In this document: one piece after another, positions 36,136-47,035 of the stretch | Numbering within the stretch: position 1 is the stretch's first letter | Layout: each line of letters starts with the position of its first letter | Assembly: GCF_964033635.1 (NCBI RefSeq) | Contig: NZ_OZ035533.1 | Span: 744,001 to 808,000, forward strand | Direction of reading: 5' to 3' | DNA from: Chitinophaga sp. MM2321 | GTDB lineage: Bacteria > Bacteroidota > Bacteroidia > Chitinophagales > Chitinophagaceae | DNA length: 64,000 nucleotides | Notes under the pieces: model-generated | Database searches by the model: none | Told to the model about the DNA's origin: nothing | The model's input: the letters and a program-made list of their open reading frames with translations, nothing else | Program-made: the position numbers and the translations under genes

Positions 36136-36191
36136 TATACACCCAACCAGAATTTTAAAAAGTTTTTTACCACCAACAGAAAATATTTTTT

Positions 36192-38303
36192 ATGCAAAGC
36201 TTCAGAACAGAACTTGAAAATCCAATAGTAGAACGTGATATCATAGACCTGGAGAAGAAGATTCACCTGTTCCGCGAAGGAAAAATTCCGGATGAGAAAT
36301 TCCGCAGCCTTCGTTTGGCCAGAGGCATTTATGGCCAGCGCCAGCCAGGTGTGCAGATGATCCGCATAAAATTACCTTATGGTAAAATGACCCTGCAACA
36401 GTGGGGTCGTATCTGCGATGTTTCCGATGAATACGCTACCAGCAACCTGCATTTTACTACCCGTCAGGATATACAGATCCACTTTGTGAGCCTGGACAGA
36501 ACACCTGAACTGTGGCACAAACTGGAAGAAGATCAGGTGACCATCCGCGAAGCCTGCGGTAACACCGTTCGTAACGTTACTGCATCTGACCGCGCCGGTA
36601 TTGACCCGCACGAACCATTTGATGTAACACCCTACGCGGATGCAGCTTTCCGCTATTTTCTCCGCAACCCTATTTCCCAGGAAATGGGCCGCAAATTTAA
36701 AATAGCTTTCTCTTCCAGCGATTATGATACCGCCTGGGCTTTCATTCACGACGTTGGACTGGTGCCAAAAGTGAAGATAGTAGACGGTAAAGAAGTACGT
36801 GGCTTCAAAGTGGTAATAGGCGGCGGTTTGGGCGCACAACCCATGCTGGCGAAACCTACCCTCGACTTCCTGGAAGCAGACAAGCTCCTGCCTTATATTG
36901 AAAATGTAATACGTGTGTTTGATCGCTATGGCGAAAGAACCAACAGAAATAAAGCGCGGTTGAAATATCTTCTTCAGAAAATTGGTCTGGAAGAATTTGA
37001 ACGCCTGATGCAGGAAGAATATCCAGCCATCAAAGTAAAACAGGTGGAAATAGATGCTGCCGCCTGGCCGCAAACCGTACCGCCTGTTGTTGGTGAAGTA
37101 CCTGCCTATACCCTCAAAGATCAGCAAAAGTATGAGGCCTGGAAGAAGACCAATACTTTTGAACAAAAACAAACCGGCTACATTGCTGCATACGTTAAAG
37201 TACTGCTGGGCAACCTGCCTACAGGTATCGCCCGCAAGATGATTGACGCCCTGCGGCCGGTAATAGCAGATGATGTGAGAGTAACTGCCAACCAGGGCCT
37301 GCTCCTGAAATATATTCTGCCGGAAAACCTGCCTTATGTATTCAGCGTACTGGATGAATTGGGTTTTGCTGATCCTGGTTTTGACAGTGTGGCTGACATC
37401 ACTTCCTGCCCCGGTACAGATACCTGTAACCTCGGTATTTCCAACAGCACCGGTGTGGCTGCTGTAATGGAAGATGTTATCAGGGAAGAATTTCCTGATC
37501 TGATTTATAACCGCGACATCAAAATCAAGATCAGCGGTTGTATGAACTCCTGCGGACAGCATGGTATCGCCAGCATCGGCTTCCATGGTTCTTCCATGAA
37601 AAGCGGTGGCCGCGTATTACCTGCCCTGCAAGTATTGCTGGGTGGTGGCATCCTCGGTAACGGCGAAGGACGTATAGCCGGTAAGGTGATAAAAGTACCG
37701 AGCCGCCGTGGTCCGGACGTATTACGCCTGCTGTTGAGCGATTACGAATCCAACGGTGTGCAGAGCGAGCTGTTTAACGACTACTTTGACCGTCAGGGTG
37801 AAAAATATTTTTACACATTGCTGAAACCCCTGACAGATCTCACCACCTTACGGGATGACGAGTTTATAGACTGGGGCCAGGCTGAACAATATGCTACTGC
37901 TATCGGCGTGGGCGAATGCGCCGGCGTAGTGATTGACCTGGTAGCGGTATTACTGCTGGAAGCAGATGAAAAACTGCAATTGGCGAAAAATGGTATCGAA
38001 GCGGGTGCGTATGCCGACAGTATCTACAACATTTACTCCTCGTTTGTGCAGGGTGCTAAGGCATTATTGCTCGGCGAAAGTATCAACTGTAATACACAAA
38101 TAGGTATGCTGAATGATTTTGACAAACACTTTGTGGATACCGGCAAATTCAGTTTCCCTGAAAGTTTCAAAGCACTGGTACTGACGATTAACGAGAACGA
38201 GCCTACGGAAGATTTTGCACGCCGGTATTTTGAAGAGGCTACCAACTTCTATAAAGTAGCACAGGCTTATCGTCAGAAAACCAGCGAACTGGTACAGGCG
38301 TAA
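36192..38303 (+). CDS. Siroheme/4Fe-4S sulfite (or nitrite) reductase with C-terminal helical extension
   Basis: A 703-residue ferredoxin-type NirA/CysI-like reductase. It has two ferredoxin-like half domains (AKGIYGQRQPG-like N-terminus; TSNLHFTTRQDIQIHFV). The cluster/siroheme cysteines are Cys406 and Cys412 (SCPGTDTCNLG) and Cys450 and Cys454 (KISGCMNSCGQHG), the C-x5-C...C-x3-C pattern. After about residue 560 there is an extra ~140-residue all-helical part (EADEKLQLAKNGIEAGAYADSI) resembling a HEPN fold, absent from classical CysI. The next two genes make siroheme, and the Cys leader upstream favours sulfite over nitrite as substrate. It is the first full gene of the operon. Confidence 0.9.
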   Translation: MQSFRTELENPIVERDIIDLEKKIHLFREGKIPDEKFRSLRLARGIYGQRQPGVQMIRIKLPYGKMTLQQWGRICDVSDEYATSNLHFTTRQDIQIHFVSLDRTPELWHKLEEDQVTIREACGNTVRNVTASDRAGIDPHEPFDVTPYADAAFRYFLRNPISQEMGRKFKIAFSSSDYDTAWAFIHDVGLVPKVKIVDGKEVRGFKVVIGGGLGAQPMLAKPTLDFLEADKLLPYIENVIRVFDRYGERTNRNKARLKYLLQKIGLEEFERLMQEEYPAIKVKQVEIDAAAWPQTVPPVVGEVPAYTLKDQQKYEAWKKTNTFEQKQTGYIAAYVKVLLGNLPTGIARKMIDALRPVIADDVRVTANQGLLLKYILPENLPYVFSVLDELGFADPGFDSVADITSCPGTDTCNLGISNSTGVAAVMEDVIREEFPDLIYNRDIKIKISGCMNSCGQHGIASIGFHGSSMKSGGRVLPALQVLLGGGILGNGEGRIAGKVIKVPSRRGPDVLRLLLSDYESNGVQSELFNDYFDRQGEKYFYTLLKPLTDLTTLRDDEFIDWGQAEQYATAIGVGECAGVVIDLVAVLLLEADEKLQLAKNGIEAGAYADSIYNIYSSFVQGAKALLLGESINCNTQIGMLNDFDKHFVDTGKFSFPESFKALVLTINENEPTEDFARRYFEEATNFYKVAQAYRQKTSELVQA

Positions 38304-38332
38304 TTTTTTATCTATCTAAAGACTAATATCAA

Positions 38333-39109
38333 ATGCAAAATATACAACCTAAACTTACCCTTGTCGGCGCAGGCCCTGGTGATCCGGAACTGATCACCGT
38401 AAAAGGGCTGAAAGCTATTCAGCACGCACGGGTTATTCTTTACGATGCGCTTTCCAACAATGAATTGCTGGAACATGCACCGGCTAACTGTCTTCGTCGT
38501 TTTGTAGGTAAACGTGCAGGTATGCACGTTTACTCACAAGATGAGATAAACAGGATGATCGTGAAGTATGCCTTAACTTATGGTAGTGTGGTAAGATTGA
38601 AAGGTGGGGATCCTTTTGTATTCGGACGTGGTCAGGAAGAAATAGCTTTCGCACAACAGTTCGGTATCACAGCAGAAGTAATCCCCGGTATCTCCAGTGC
38701 TATTTCCATACCCGGTGTAAATAAGATCCCTGTTACCGCCCGTAATGTGAGCGAAGGTTTCTGGGTGATCACCGGCAACACACAACACGGCAACTTATCC
38801 CGCGACCTGGATCATGCCATCCAGGCCAATACAACGGTGGTAATACTGATGGGCATGAGCAAACTGGCAGAAATAGCCGGTATTTATGAAGCACAGGGCA
38901 AAGGAAAAATACCTGCCGCCATTATTCAAAACGGTTCACTTCCATCCCAACAAATGGGACTGGGAAATGTAGGTGACCTGGTGGAAATAGCAGCCACCAA
39001 ACAACTGCACAATCCTGCTATTATTGTTATTGGCGAGGTGGTACGCTTTCATGAAGAATTCAATGCTCTACAGGTAAAAGTTTCAGAAGAACTTCAAATA
39101 GCTGTATAA
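38333..39109 (+). CDS. cobA: Uroporphyrinogen-III C-methyltransferase
   Basis: A 258-residue SAM-dependent methyltransferase making precorrin-2 from uroporphyrinogen III, the first step to siroheme. Motifs are LVGAGPGDPELITVKG near the N-terminus, VRLKGGDPFVFGRGQEE, and VIPGISSAISIPGVNKIPVT. It begins 29 nt after the reductase, and its stop TAA shares a base with the next ATG (TAATG), so translation is probably coupled. Confidence 0.96.
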   Translation: MQNIQPKLTLVGAGPGDPELITVKGLKAIQHARVILYDALSNNELLEHAPANCLRRFVGKRAGMHVYSQDEINRMIVKYALTYGSVVRLKGGDPFVFGRGQEEIAFAQQFGITAEVIPGISSAISIPGVNKIPVTARNVSEGFWVITGNTQHGNLSRDLDHAIQANTTVVILMGMSKLAEIAGIYEAQGKGKIPAAIIQNGSLPSQQMGLGNVGDLVEIAATKQLHNPAIIVIGEVVRFHEEFNALQVKVSEELQIAV

Positions 39110-39702
39110 TGGAAGAGAATCAGTTGTTTCCCGTATTTTTCAAGTTACACCGCCTACAGGTACTTGTTGTGGGCGGCGGTAATATTGGATTGGAGAAAGC
39201 AAACGCCTTATTGCAGAATTGTCCGGATGGAAATGTAACCATCGTATCCCTGGACTTTTTACCTGCACTGGAGGAAATTGCGCATCAATATCCAAACGTG
39301 ACACTGATTCAAAAGCCGTTTTCCTGTGGCGACCTGCTGGGAAAAGACCTGGTGATAGCTGCTACCAACGACAAGGAACTGAACTATCGTATCTGGGAAA
39401 AGGCCAAAGTGAGCAAGGTATTGATCAATGTGGCTGATACGCCTGATCTTTGTGATTTTTATCTCGGCTCTATTGTACAGAAAGGAAACCTGAAAATTGC
39501 CATCTCTACAAATGGTAAATCGCCTACTGTTGCCAAACGTTTGAAACAGGTATTACAGGAAGCTATCCCCGATACCCTGGATGAAGTATTAAACAAACTA
39601 TATATCATCCGCGATAAACTGAAAGGTGATTTCAGTAACAAAGTAAAACAACTCAATAGTATCACAGACGTGTTGGTAAAAACAGACAGTGAAAAAATCT
39701 GA
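39109..39702 (+). CDS. Precorrin-2 dehydrogenase / sirohydrochlorin ferrochelatase
   Basis: A 197-residue protein like Met8p or the N-terminal half of CysG. It oxidises precorrin-2 with NAD and inserts iron to give siroheme. There is a Rossmann motif VLVVGGGNIGLEKANALL, followed by VIAATNDKELNYRIWEKA and NVADTPDLCDFYLGSIV, then the dimerisation/chelatase region ISTNGKSPTVAKRLKQ. With cobA it supplies siroheme for the reductase encoded upstream, so the operon is a self-contained reductase plus cofactor unit. Confidence 0.94.
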   Translation: MEENQLFPVFFKLHRLQVLVVGGGNIGLEKANALLQNCPDGNVTIVSLDFLPALEEIAHQYPNVTLIQKPFSCGDLLGKDLVIAATNDKELNYRIWEKAKVSKVLINVADTPDLCDFYLGSIVQKGNLKIAISTNGKSPTVAKRLKQVLQEAIPDTLDEVLNKLYIIRDKLKGDFSNKVKQLNSITDVLVKTDSEKI

Positions 39703-39703
39703 G

Positions 39704-40045
39704 CTATTGCTTTAAAATCTCCAGCAGTACCTGTGCCTGGTTATGCTCCTGATCTTTAGCCCCGTATAATAATGTTACCCGATGATGTTGTCCTCTTTCC
39801 CTGATGGCAGCCAGCAATTCTTCTCTATCACGTAATTCTGCTTTATATTTTGTTTTGAATGCCGGATATTTTTCGGGTTCATGATTGAACCATTTCCGCA
39901 GTGCATCGCTGGGGGCAATATCTTTGATCCATTCGTCTATATGGGCATCTTCTTTCTTCACACCTCTTGGCCATAGCCGGTCTACCAGTATCCGGTAGCC
40001 GTCATTTGCCGCATAATCTTCGTATATGCGTTTAATCTGTATCAT
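39704..40045 (-). CDS. DUF488 domain-containing protein
   Basis: A 113-residue DUF488 family protein. Visible signatures are RILVDRLWPRGVKKEDAHIDEWIKD, WFNHEPEKYPAFKTKY and the C-terminal VTLLYGAKDQEHNQAQVL. The family has no established biochemical role. The stop lies 1 nt from the end of the siroheme gene on the other strand. Confidence 0.9.
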   Translation of the reverse strand: MIQIKRIYEDYAANDGYRILVDRLWPRGVKKEDAHIDEWIKDIAPSDALRKWFNHEPEKYPAFKTKYKAELRDREELLAAIRERGQHHRVTLLYGAKDQEHNQAQVLLEILKQ

Positions 40046-40098
40046 ATTATATATAACGGTTGCGGGTATAAAAAAGTTTCCATCTTATCTTTATAGCT

Positions 40099-40746
40099 AT
40101 GCAGGAACAACAGAAAATTATTGATGCAGCCGTTGCTTTTGTAAAAGAGGAGCTGACCGAAGCAGAAGGAGGCCACGACTGGTGGCACATCTACCGGGTA
40201 TGGCAGCAGGCCCGGCATATTGCGGCAAAAGAAACCGTAGATCCGTTAGTGGTAGAACTGGGTGCATTGCTGCATGATATTGCGGATTCAAAATTCCACG
40301 ATGGAGATGAAAATATAGGTCCGGCCAAAGCCACGGCTTTTATGCTGTCTTTGGGATTGCCGGAAGCTACCATAACGCATGTGGTCAACATAATCCGTCA
40401 TATTTCTTTCAAAGGAGGCAATAATGAACAAACGTTCTACTCAACAGAACTGGGCGTAGTACAGGATGCCGATCGCCTGGATGCACTCGGCGCCATTGGT
40501 ATTGCCCGTGCTTTTAATTACGGCGGCTTTAAAAACAGGGCATTGTATGATCCGGGTATTACACCAGACCTGAATATGAGCCGGGAAACCTACAAGAAAA
40601 GTACAGCTCCCACCATTAATCATTTTTATGAAAAGCTATTGCTGCTGAAAGATCGTATGAATACCACCACCGGTAAGGAATTGGCAATAGAACGACATGG
40701 GTTTATGGAGACTTTCCTGGAGAAGTTCTTTAAAGAATGGGGATGA
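40099..40746 (+). CDS. HD domain-containing phosphohydrolase
   Basis: A 215-residue metal-dependent HD hydrolase similar to YedJ-type proteins. Metal-binding residues are seen in GGHDWWHIYRVW, ALLHDIADSKFHDGDE, HVVNIIRHISFKG and VVQDADRLDALGAIGIARAF. The natural substrate is unknown, probably a nucleotide. It diverges from the DUF488 gene with a 53-nt gap and converges on the thioesterase. Confidence 0.92.
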   Translation: MQEQQKIIDAAVAFVKEELTEAEGGHDWWHIYRVWQQARHIAAKETVDPLVVELGALLHDIADSKFHDGDENIGPAKATAFMLSLGLPEATITHVVNIIRHISFKGGNNEQTFYSTELGVVQDADRLDALGAIGIARAFNYGGFKNRALYDPGITPDLNMSRETYKKSTAPTINHFYEKLLLLKDRMNTTTGKELAIERHGFMETFLEKFFKEWG

Positions 40747-40757
40747 ATAAATATTCA

Positions 40758-41282
40758 TCAGATCTTTTCAAAGAACAGCGCCTTCAACTCATCGGCGTCC
40801 TGGGGTTTCATTTTACCGCTCAGGATGAGGCGGAGCTGGCGGCGGCGGAGGGCTCCTTCATATAATCTTTTTTCTTCTTCTGTATCAGTGATAACACCGG
40901 GAACCGGCCGTGAGTTCCCATTGGGGTCGAGGGCTACAAAGGTCATGAAAGCTTCATTGGATTTGTAGCGGTATTGTTGAACGGGATCTTCTCCCCATAC
41001 CCGTAAATGCACTTCCATGGAAGTATTGAAAGCGCGGCTTATCTTGGATTCTATATGAACGACATTACCCAGTTTGATTGGGTTTTCAAAAGAGATGTTG
41101 TCAACGGAGGCAGTCACCACGGGGGCACTGCAATGTTTCATACAGGCGAGGGCGGCTGCAATGTCCATCCAATACATCAAACGGCCACCCATGAGGTTTC
41201 CGAAGGTATTGGTATCATTTGGCAAAACCAGTTCTGTCATCTGTATGATCGAATCCTGTGCTCTCTTAGGCGTTAAAGTCAT
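40758..41282 (-). CDS. Acyl-CoA thioesterase (hotdog fold, YciA/BACH-like)
   Basis: A 174-residue hotdog thioesterase hydrolysing acyl-CoAs. It has the family N-terminus LPNDTNTFGNLMGGRLMYWMD (the Asn and Asp near here act in catalysis), VVTASVDNISFENPIKLGNVV and NEAFMTFVALD. The C-terminus is a charged helix. It is monocistronic. Confidence 0.94.
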   Translation of the reverse strand: MTLTPKRAQDSIIQMTELVLPNDTNTFGNLMGGRLMYWMDIAAALACMKHCSAPVVTASVDNISFENPIKLGNVVHIESKISRAFNTSMEVHLRVWGEDPVQQYRYKSNEAFMTFVALDPNGNSRPVPGVITDTEEEKRLYEGALRRRQLRLILSGKMKPQDADELKALFFEKI

Positions 41283-43274
<1,992 letters not shown>

Positions 43275-43277
<3 letters not shown>

Positions 43278-43470
43278 GGATTGATAGGATGGGTGTAGGA
43301 GATAAGATAGATAGATAAATAAGTAATACGATCTTCTTGCGGGTACCTGCTCTTCGTTAAATTAAATATAAAACTCATTCAAAAGCCGTCCGGAGATTTC
43401 CGGGCGGCTTTTTTTATCTCCCTGAAATATATCTTTTTATCTCCTATGCCCATCCTATCAATCCTTTTAA
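43275..43470. repeat. Long inverted repeat flanking the pyrG terminator
   Basis: Left arm 43275-43305 and right arm 43437-43470 are near-perfect reverse complements (core GGATTGATAGGATGGG...TAGGAGATAA, with a TG/CA difference). They are about 130 nt apart and enclose the terminator hairpin at 43382-43415. The left arm begins in the pyrG stop codon. Confidence 0.75.
43382..43415 (+). terminator. Terminator of pyrG
   Basis: AAGCCGTCCGGA pairs with TCCGGGCGGCTT (one G-T), followed by T7. A typical Rho-independent terminator inside the longer inverted repeat. Confidence 0.88.
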
Positions 43471-43524
43471 ACTCCTTTAATCTTGGTCTCACGTAAAAAG
43501 ACGGATCAAATCATAAATCATGCT

Positions 43525-43532
43525 TACCTTTG
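43525..43532 (+). promoter_or_regulatory. -7 promoter element of yidC
   Basis: TACCTTTG matches TAnnTTTG, 24 nt before the yidC ATG. No clear -33 element. Confidence 0.5.
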
Positions 43533-43556
43533 CTGCCTAAATTTTAATTGCATTTC

Positions 43557-45398
43557 ATGGATAGAAATTCGGTTATTGGGTTTTTACTGTTAGGCGTATT
43601 ACTGGTAGGATATATTTTCTTTAACCAGAAACAACAGGTAAATATCACTAAGGAGAAAGCCCGGCAAGATTCCATCGCTAATCTTAATAAGCCTAAAACG
43701 GTATTCACAGATACGGCGAAACTGGCTACAGGTAATGCTGTACAAACTGATTCCGCTCAACATGCACAGCTTACAGGCGAATTCGGTGCTTTTGCCGCAG
43801 CCGCCGTTGGCAGCGTGCAGACTACTATCGTGGAAAATGATGATGTGAAAATCACTTTCTCCAATAAAGGTGGACAACCGGCCAGTGTGCAGTTGAAAAA
43901 ATTCAAAACTTCCGATGGCGCCCCGTTGATGTTGCTGCAAGGTTCTTTCAACCGCCTGTCGCTGGAAGTTCCTGCCAGTTCCAGCAAAGTGCTGAACAGT
44001 GCTGACCTGTTCTTTACCCCCAGCCCTGTACAGAAGCTGGCTGATGGCACACAGTCTGTCAGCTACCGCCTGAATACAAGCGATCCTGCTGCTTATCTTG
44101 AGTTTGTATATAATGTAAAACCAGGTACTTATATCGTTGATTACACCATTCATGCCGTGGGCCTCCAGGGTCTGATGCCGGGTAATCAGAACTACCTGAA
44201 CCTACAATGGAACAGCCAGGAAGATAAACAGGAGCACGACATGGAAAATGAGCGCCTCAACAACCAGGTGCACTACATGTATAGCAATGAAAAGCATGAT
44301 TACTTCACCTTACAGCGTACTGCCCACGAAAAACTGGAAAACAAGCTGAAATGGGTGAGCGTAAAACAGCAGTTCTTCAATACTACGCTGATCGCTAAAA
44401 AGGATAATTTCAACAGTGCTGAAGTAAATGCGAAAGTTCCTGAAAGCGGTAATATCGTAGGACAAACCTTCGCCACGCTGCAAATACCTTACAACCGGGC
44501 CAATGATTTTACCTTCCCCATAGAAATTTATTATGGTCCTAACCACTATAAAACGCTGAAGTCATTTGACCTGGGCCTGGAAAAGATTATTCCACTGGGT
44601 ACAGGCATTTTCGCTTTTGTGAAGTATGTAAACACCTGGATCATTATCCCCGTGTTTAACTTCCTGAGTGGATTTATCGGCAGCTATGGCGTGATCATCA
44701 TTTTGCTGACCCTCTTCATCCGCTTGCTGATAGCACCTTTCACTTACCAGAGCTATGTGTCTCAGGCCAAGATGAAGGTACTGAAGCCTGAAATAGATGC
44801 ACTGAAAGCCAAACATGGCGACGACCAGCAGGCTTTTGGCGTGGAGCAGATGAAACTGTTCAAAAGTGCCGGCGTGAACCCGCTGGGAGGCTGTTTACCT
44901 GCTTTATTGCAGTTACCGATCCTGGTAGCGATGTACAGCTTCTTCCCATCCTCTATTGAACTGCGTCAGGAAAGCTTCCTGTGGGCAAAGGATTTATCAA
45001 CCTATGATTCTATCCTGAACCTGCCATTTACGATACCGTTCTATGGTAGTCACATCAGCTTGTTCACCATCCTGATGACTGTTACCAGCTTGATCCTGGC
45101 GTTCTACAACCGTGGAATGACCGATCAGAGCAACCCGGTTATGAAGTATATGCCTTACATGATGCCCGTGATGTTACTGGGAATCTTTAACAGGCTGGCA
45201 GCTGCCCTCACGTTCTACTACTTCCTGTCCAACGTGATCAGTATCGCGCTGCAGTGGGTGATTCAGACATTTATCATCAATCATGATAAGATTCACGCAC
45301 AGATCCAGGAGAATAAGAAGAAACCTGTCAGCAAATCCAAATGGCAGGAGAAGCTGGAAGAAGTGCAGAAGCGGCAAGTGCAGCAAAAGAAAAAGTAA
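43557..45398 (+). CDS. yidC: Membrane protein insertase YidC
   Basis: A 613-residue inner-membrane insertase. An N-terminal signal-anchor (IGFLLLGVLLVGYIFF) precedes a large periplasmic beta domain (~35-350), then the conserved five-helix core (YGVIIILLTLFIRLLIAPFTYQSYVSQAKM, NPLGGCLPALLQLPILVAMYSFF). The C-terminus is highly basic, as in ribosome-binding tails. The hydrophilic groove Arg is in FIRLLIAP. The start is ATG 43557; a TTG three codons earlier is less likely. Confidence 0.97.
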   Translation: MDRNSVIGFLLLGVLLVGYIFFNQKQQVNITKEKARQDSIANLNKPKTVFTDTAKLATGNAVQTDSAQHAQLTGEFGAFAAAAVGSVQTTIVENDDVKITFSNKGGQPASVQLKKFKTSDGAPLMLLQGSFNRLSLEVPASSSKVLNSADLFFTPSPVQKLADGTQSVSYRLNTSDPAAYLEFVYNVKPGTYIVDYTIHAVGLQGLMPGNQNYLNLQWNSQEDKQEHDMENERLNNQVHYMYSNEKHDYFTLQRTAHEKLENKLKWVSVKQQFFNTTLIAKKDNFNSAEVNAKVPESGNIVGQTFATLQIPYNRANDFTFPIEIYYGPNHYKTLKSFDLGLEKIIPLGTGIFAFVKYVNTWIIIPVFNFLSGFIGSYGVIIILLTLFIRLLIAPFTYQSYVSQAKMKVLKPEIDALKAKHGDDQQAFGVEQMKLFKSAGVNPLGGCLPALLQLPILVAMYSFFPSSIELRQESFLWAKDLSTYDSILNLPFTIPFYGSHISLFTILMTVTSLILAFYNRGMTDQSNPVMKYMPYMMPVMLLGIFNRLAAALTFYYFLSNVISIALQWVIQTFIINHDKIHAQIQENKKKPVSKSKWQEKLEEVQKRQVQQKKK

Positions 45399-45427
45399 TG
45401 AACAGATAAGAAAGATTAAATAGTGGG

Positions 45428-45456
45428 AGCCCTCAGCAGTAATGCTGGGGGCTTTT
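45428..45456 (+). terminator. Terminator of yidC
   Basis: AGCCCTCAGCA pairs with TGCTGGGGGCT over GTAA, followed by TTTT, 30 nt after the yidC stop. Confidence 0.85.
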
Positions 45457-45474
45457 GCATAACCCGGTTGTTAT

Positions 45475-46404
45475 ATGATGAAGAGAAGCTTGTTATTGTT
45501 GATGCTGGCAGGAGGGTTGTCCACTGCCCATGCACAGGACACCCTGCCCAATGCCGGCAGGATACAGCAAATTGTAAACTATCTCGCCTCGGAGAAGCTG
45601 AAAGGCAGGGGTACAGCAGAAAAGGGCGGTATGAAAGCCAGCCGCTTTGTGGCTAAGCAATTTAAAAAACTGGGACTACAGCCGGTTAATGGCAGCAGTT
45701 ACTTCCAGGATTTTACTTTTGATAAGAACGCGCATAAAAATGTTCCCAGCAGGAATGTACTTGGATTCCTGGATAACGGGGCCGCACATACGATTGTTAT
45801 TGGCGCCCACTATGATCACTTGGGTACGGCCGGTTTATTCGATGGCAAATATCCCATCGGGGAGATTCATAACGGTGCAGATGATAATGCGTCTGGTGTA
45901 GCCGGTTTGCTGGAGCTGGCCCGTCATTATGTGAAGAATAAGCAGAAAGAACCCTTTAATTTTCTCTTTATCGCTTTCGGCGGTGAGGAGCTGGGGCTAC
46001 AGGGATCGAAATATTACACGGCTCACCCGTTGCAGCCATTGGATAAAGTGCATTTTATGCTGAATATGGACATGATAGGCCGCTATAATCCTGAAAGGGG
46101 TATTGGTATCGGTGGTTTTGGCAGTGCAGCAGAGTGGCCGGCCATCTTCAAAGATGTGCAACAGCCGGGGATCCGGTATTTTACAGATGCTTCCGGCAAA
46201 GGCGCGTCTGATCACCACAATTTTTATATGCACCGGGTGCCTGTGATGTTTTTTCATACCGGTGGGCATGACGACTATCATAAGCCAACAGACGATGCGC
46301 CTAAATTACAGGCTGCATCAGAAGCCAGCATTTTGTTATTGGGTATTCAGCTGATTAATAAAGCGATGAGCTTTGAGCAATTGCATTATGTAGGAGAACA
46401 ATAG
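45475..46404 (+). CDS. M28 family zinc metallopeptidase, secreted
   Basis: A 309-residue exported aminopeptidase-like protein with a signal peptide ending THAQD. Two-zinc ligands are seen in VIGAHYDHLG (His), NGADDNASG (bridging Asp), AFGGEELGLQGS (catalytic and ligand Glu), MLNMDMIGR (Asp) and a late HTGGHDDYHKPTDD (His). The length is normal for a minimal M28 peptidase without PA domain. It is probably periplasmic. Confidence 0.93.
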   Translation: MMKRSLLLLMLAGGLSTAHAQDTLPNAGRIQQIVNYLASEKLKGRGTAEKGGMKASRFVAKQFKKLGLQPVNGSSYFQDFTFDKNAHKNVPSRNVLGFLDNGAAHTIVIGAHYDHLGTAGLFDGKYPIGEIHNGADDNASGVAGLLELARHYVKNKQKEPFNFLFIAFGGEELGLQGSKYYTAHPLQPLDKVHFMLNMDMIGRYNPERGIGIGGFGSAAEWPAIFKDVQQPGIRYFTDASGKGASDHHNFYMHRVPVMFFHTGGHDDYHKPTDDAPKLQAASEASILLLGIQLINKAMSFEQLHYVGEQ

Positions 46405-46414
46405 ATCAGTAACC

Positions 46415-47035
46415 TTAACTGGCCAGTTCCACTTCATAAATGGGACTGAAAAGATAAATACGGCGGGACGCTACCTCTTCACAACGGTAGCGTTTTCTTA
46501 TTTTTTCACCTTTCCGGAATACGCGGCCGTCTTTTGTTTTAAACAACTGGTCTGGCGGTAACTGTTCTATAAAAAAATGGGTATCGGGGGTATTATCATA
46601 GTTCCGGAGTACCCGCATCAGCTGATCATCTGCGCAGGAGCTGGCGCCGGGATTCGTCATACTTTGCCGTACGGCGAGTTCCACATCCGGTGGCAGCAGG
46701 TTTTTGCCTACAAAGTCGCGGAGGATGAGGCCATATTCGTATTTCCATTCTTTACCATGAGAAAGCACACGGTCGGCGTACTTGTTAAAGGTGATCAGGT
46801 GTGCAATTTCATGAAGGAGGGTGAGGAGGAAGGCGTATTTATTCAGGGAGCCATTTACGCTGATACGATGGCCTTTACCGCGCCCATCAGGGGGGCGGTA
46901 GTCACCCAGGATGCTTTTCCGTTCTCTGGCAACGGTGAGGTGAACTTTATGTGTGGTTATAAAATCCATTACCTGCTCAAAGGTACCTGTGGGTAAATAT
47001 GACGCTAAAGCATTTAATGGCGCCTGTTTCTTCAC
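46415..47035 (-). CDS. SprT-like zinc-binding protein
   Basis: A 206-residue SprT-family protein with the metal motif HEIAHLITFNKY. The Lys/Arg-rich C-terminus (RKGEKIRKRYRCEEVAS) may be a minor zinc ribbon. The start is GTG at 47035; its G is also the last base of the upstream TAG stop (TAGTG), so translation is probably coupled. It is the last gene of a minus-strand overlapping run with a bactofilin and AtpZ. The role is unknown; SprT-like proteins resemble metalloproteases such as Spartan. Confidence 0.88.
   Translation of the reverse strand: MKKQAPLNALASYLPTGTFEQVMDFITTHKVHLTVARERKSILGDYRPPDGRGKGHRISVNGSLNKYAFLLTLLHEIAHLITFNKYADRVLSHGKEWKYEYGLILRDFVGKNLLPPDVELAVRQSMTNPGASSCADDQLMRVLRNYDNTPDTHFFIEQLPPDQLFKTKDGRVFRKGEKIRKRYRCEEVASRRIYLFSPIYEVELAS

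Noticed and set aside
36372..37586. 404-codon open frame on the minus strand inside the reductase gene
   Set aside because: Antisense to a conserved enzyme; no recognisable motif or promoter.
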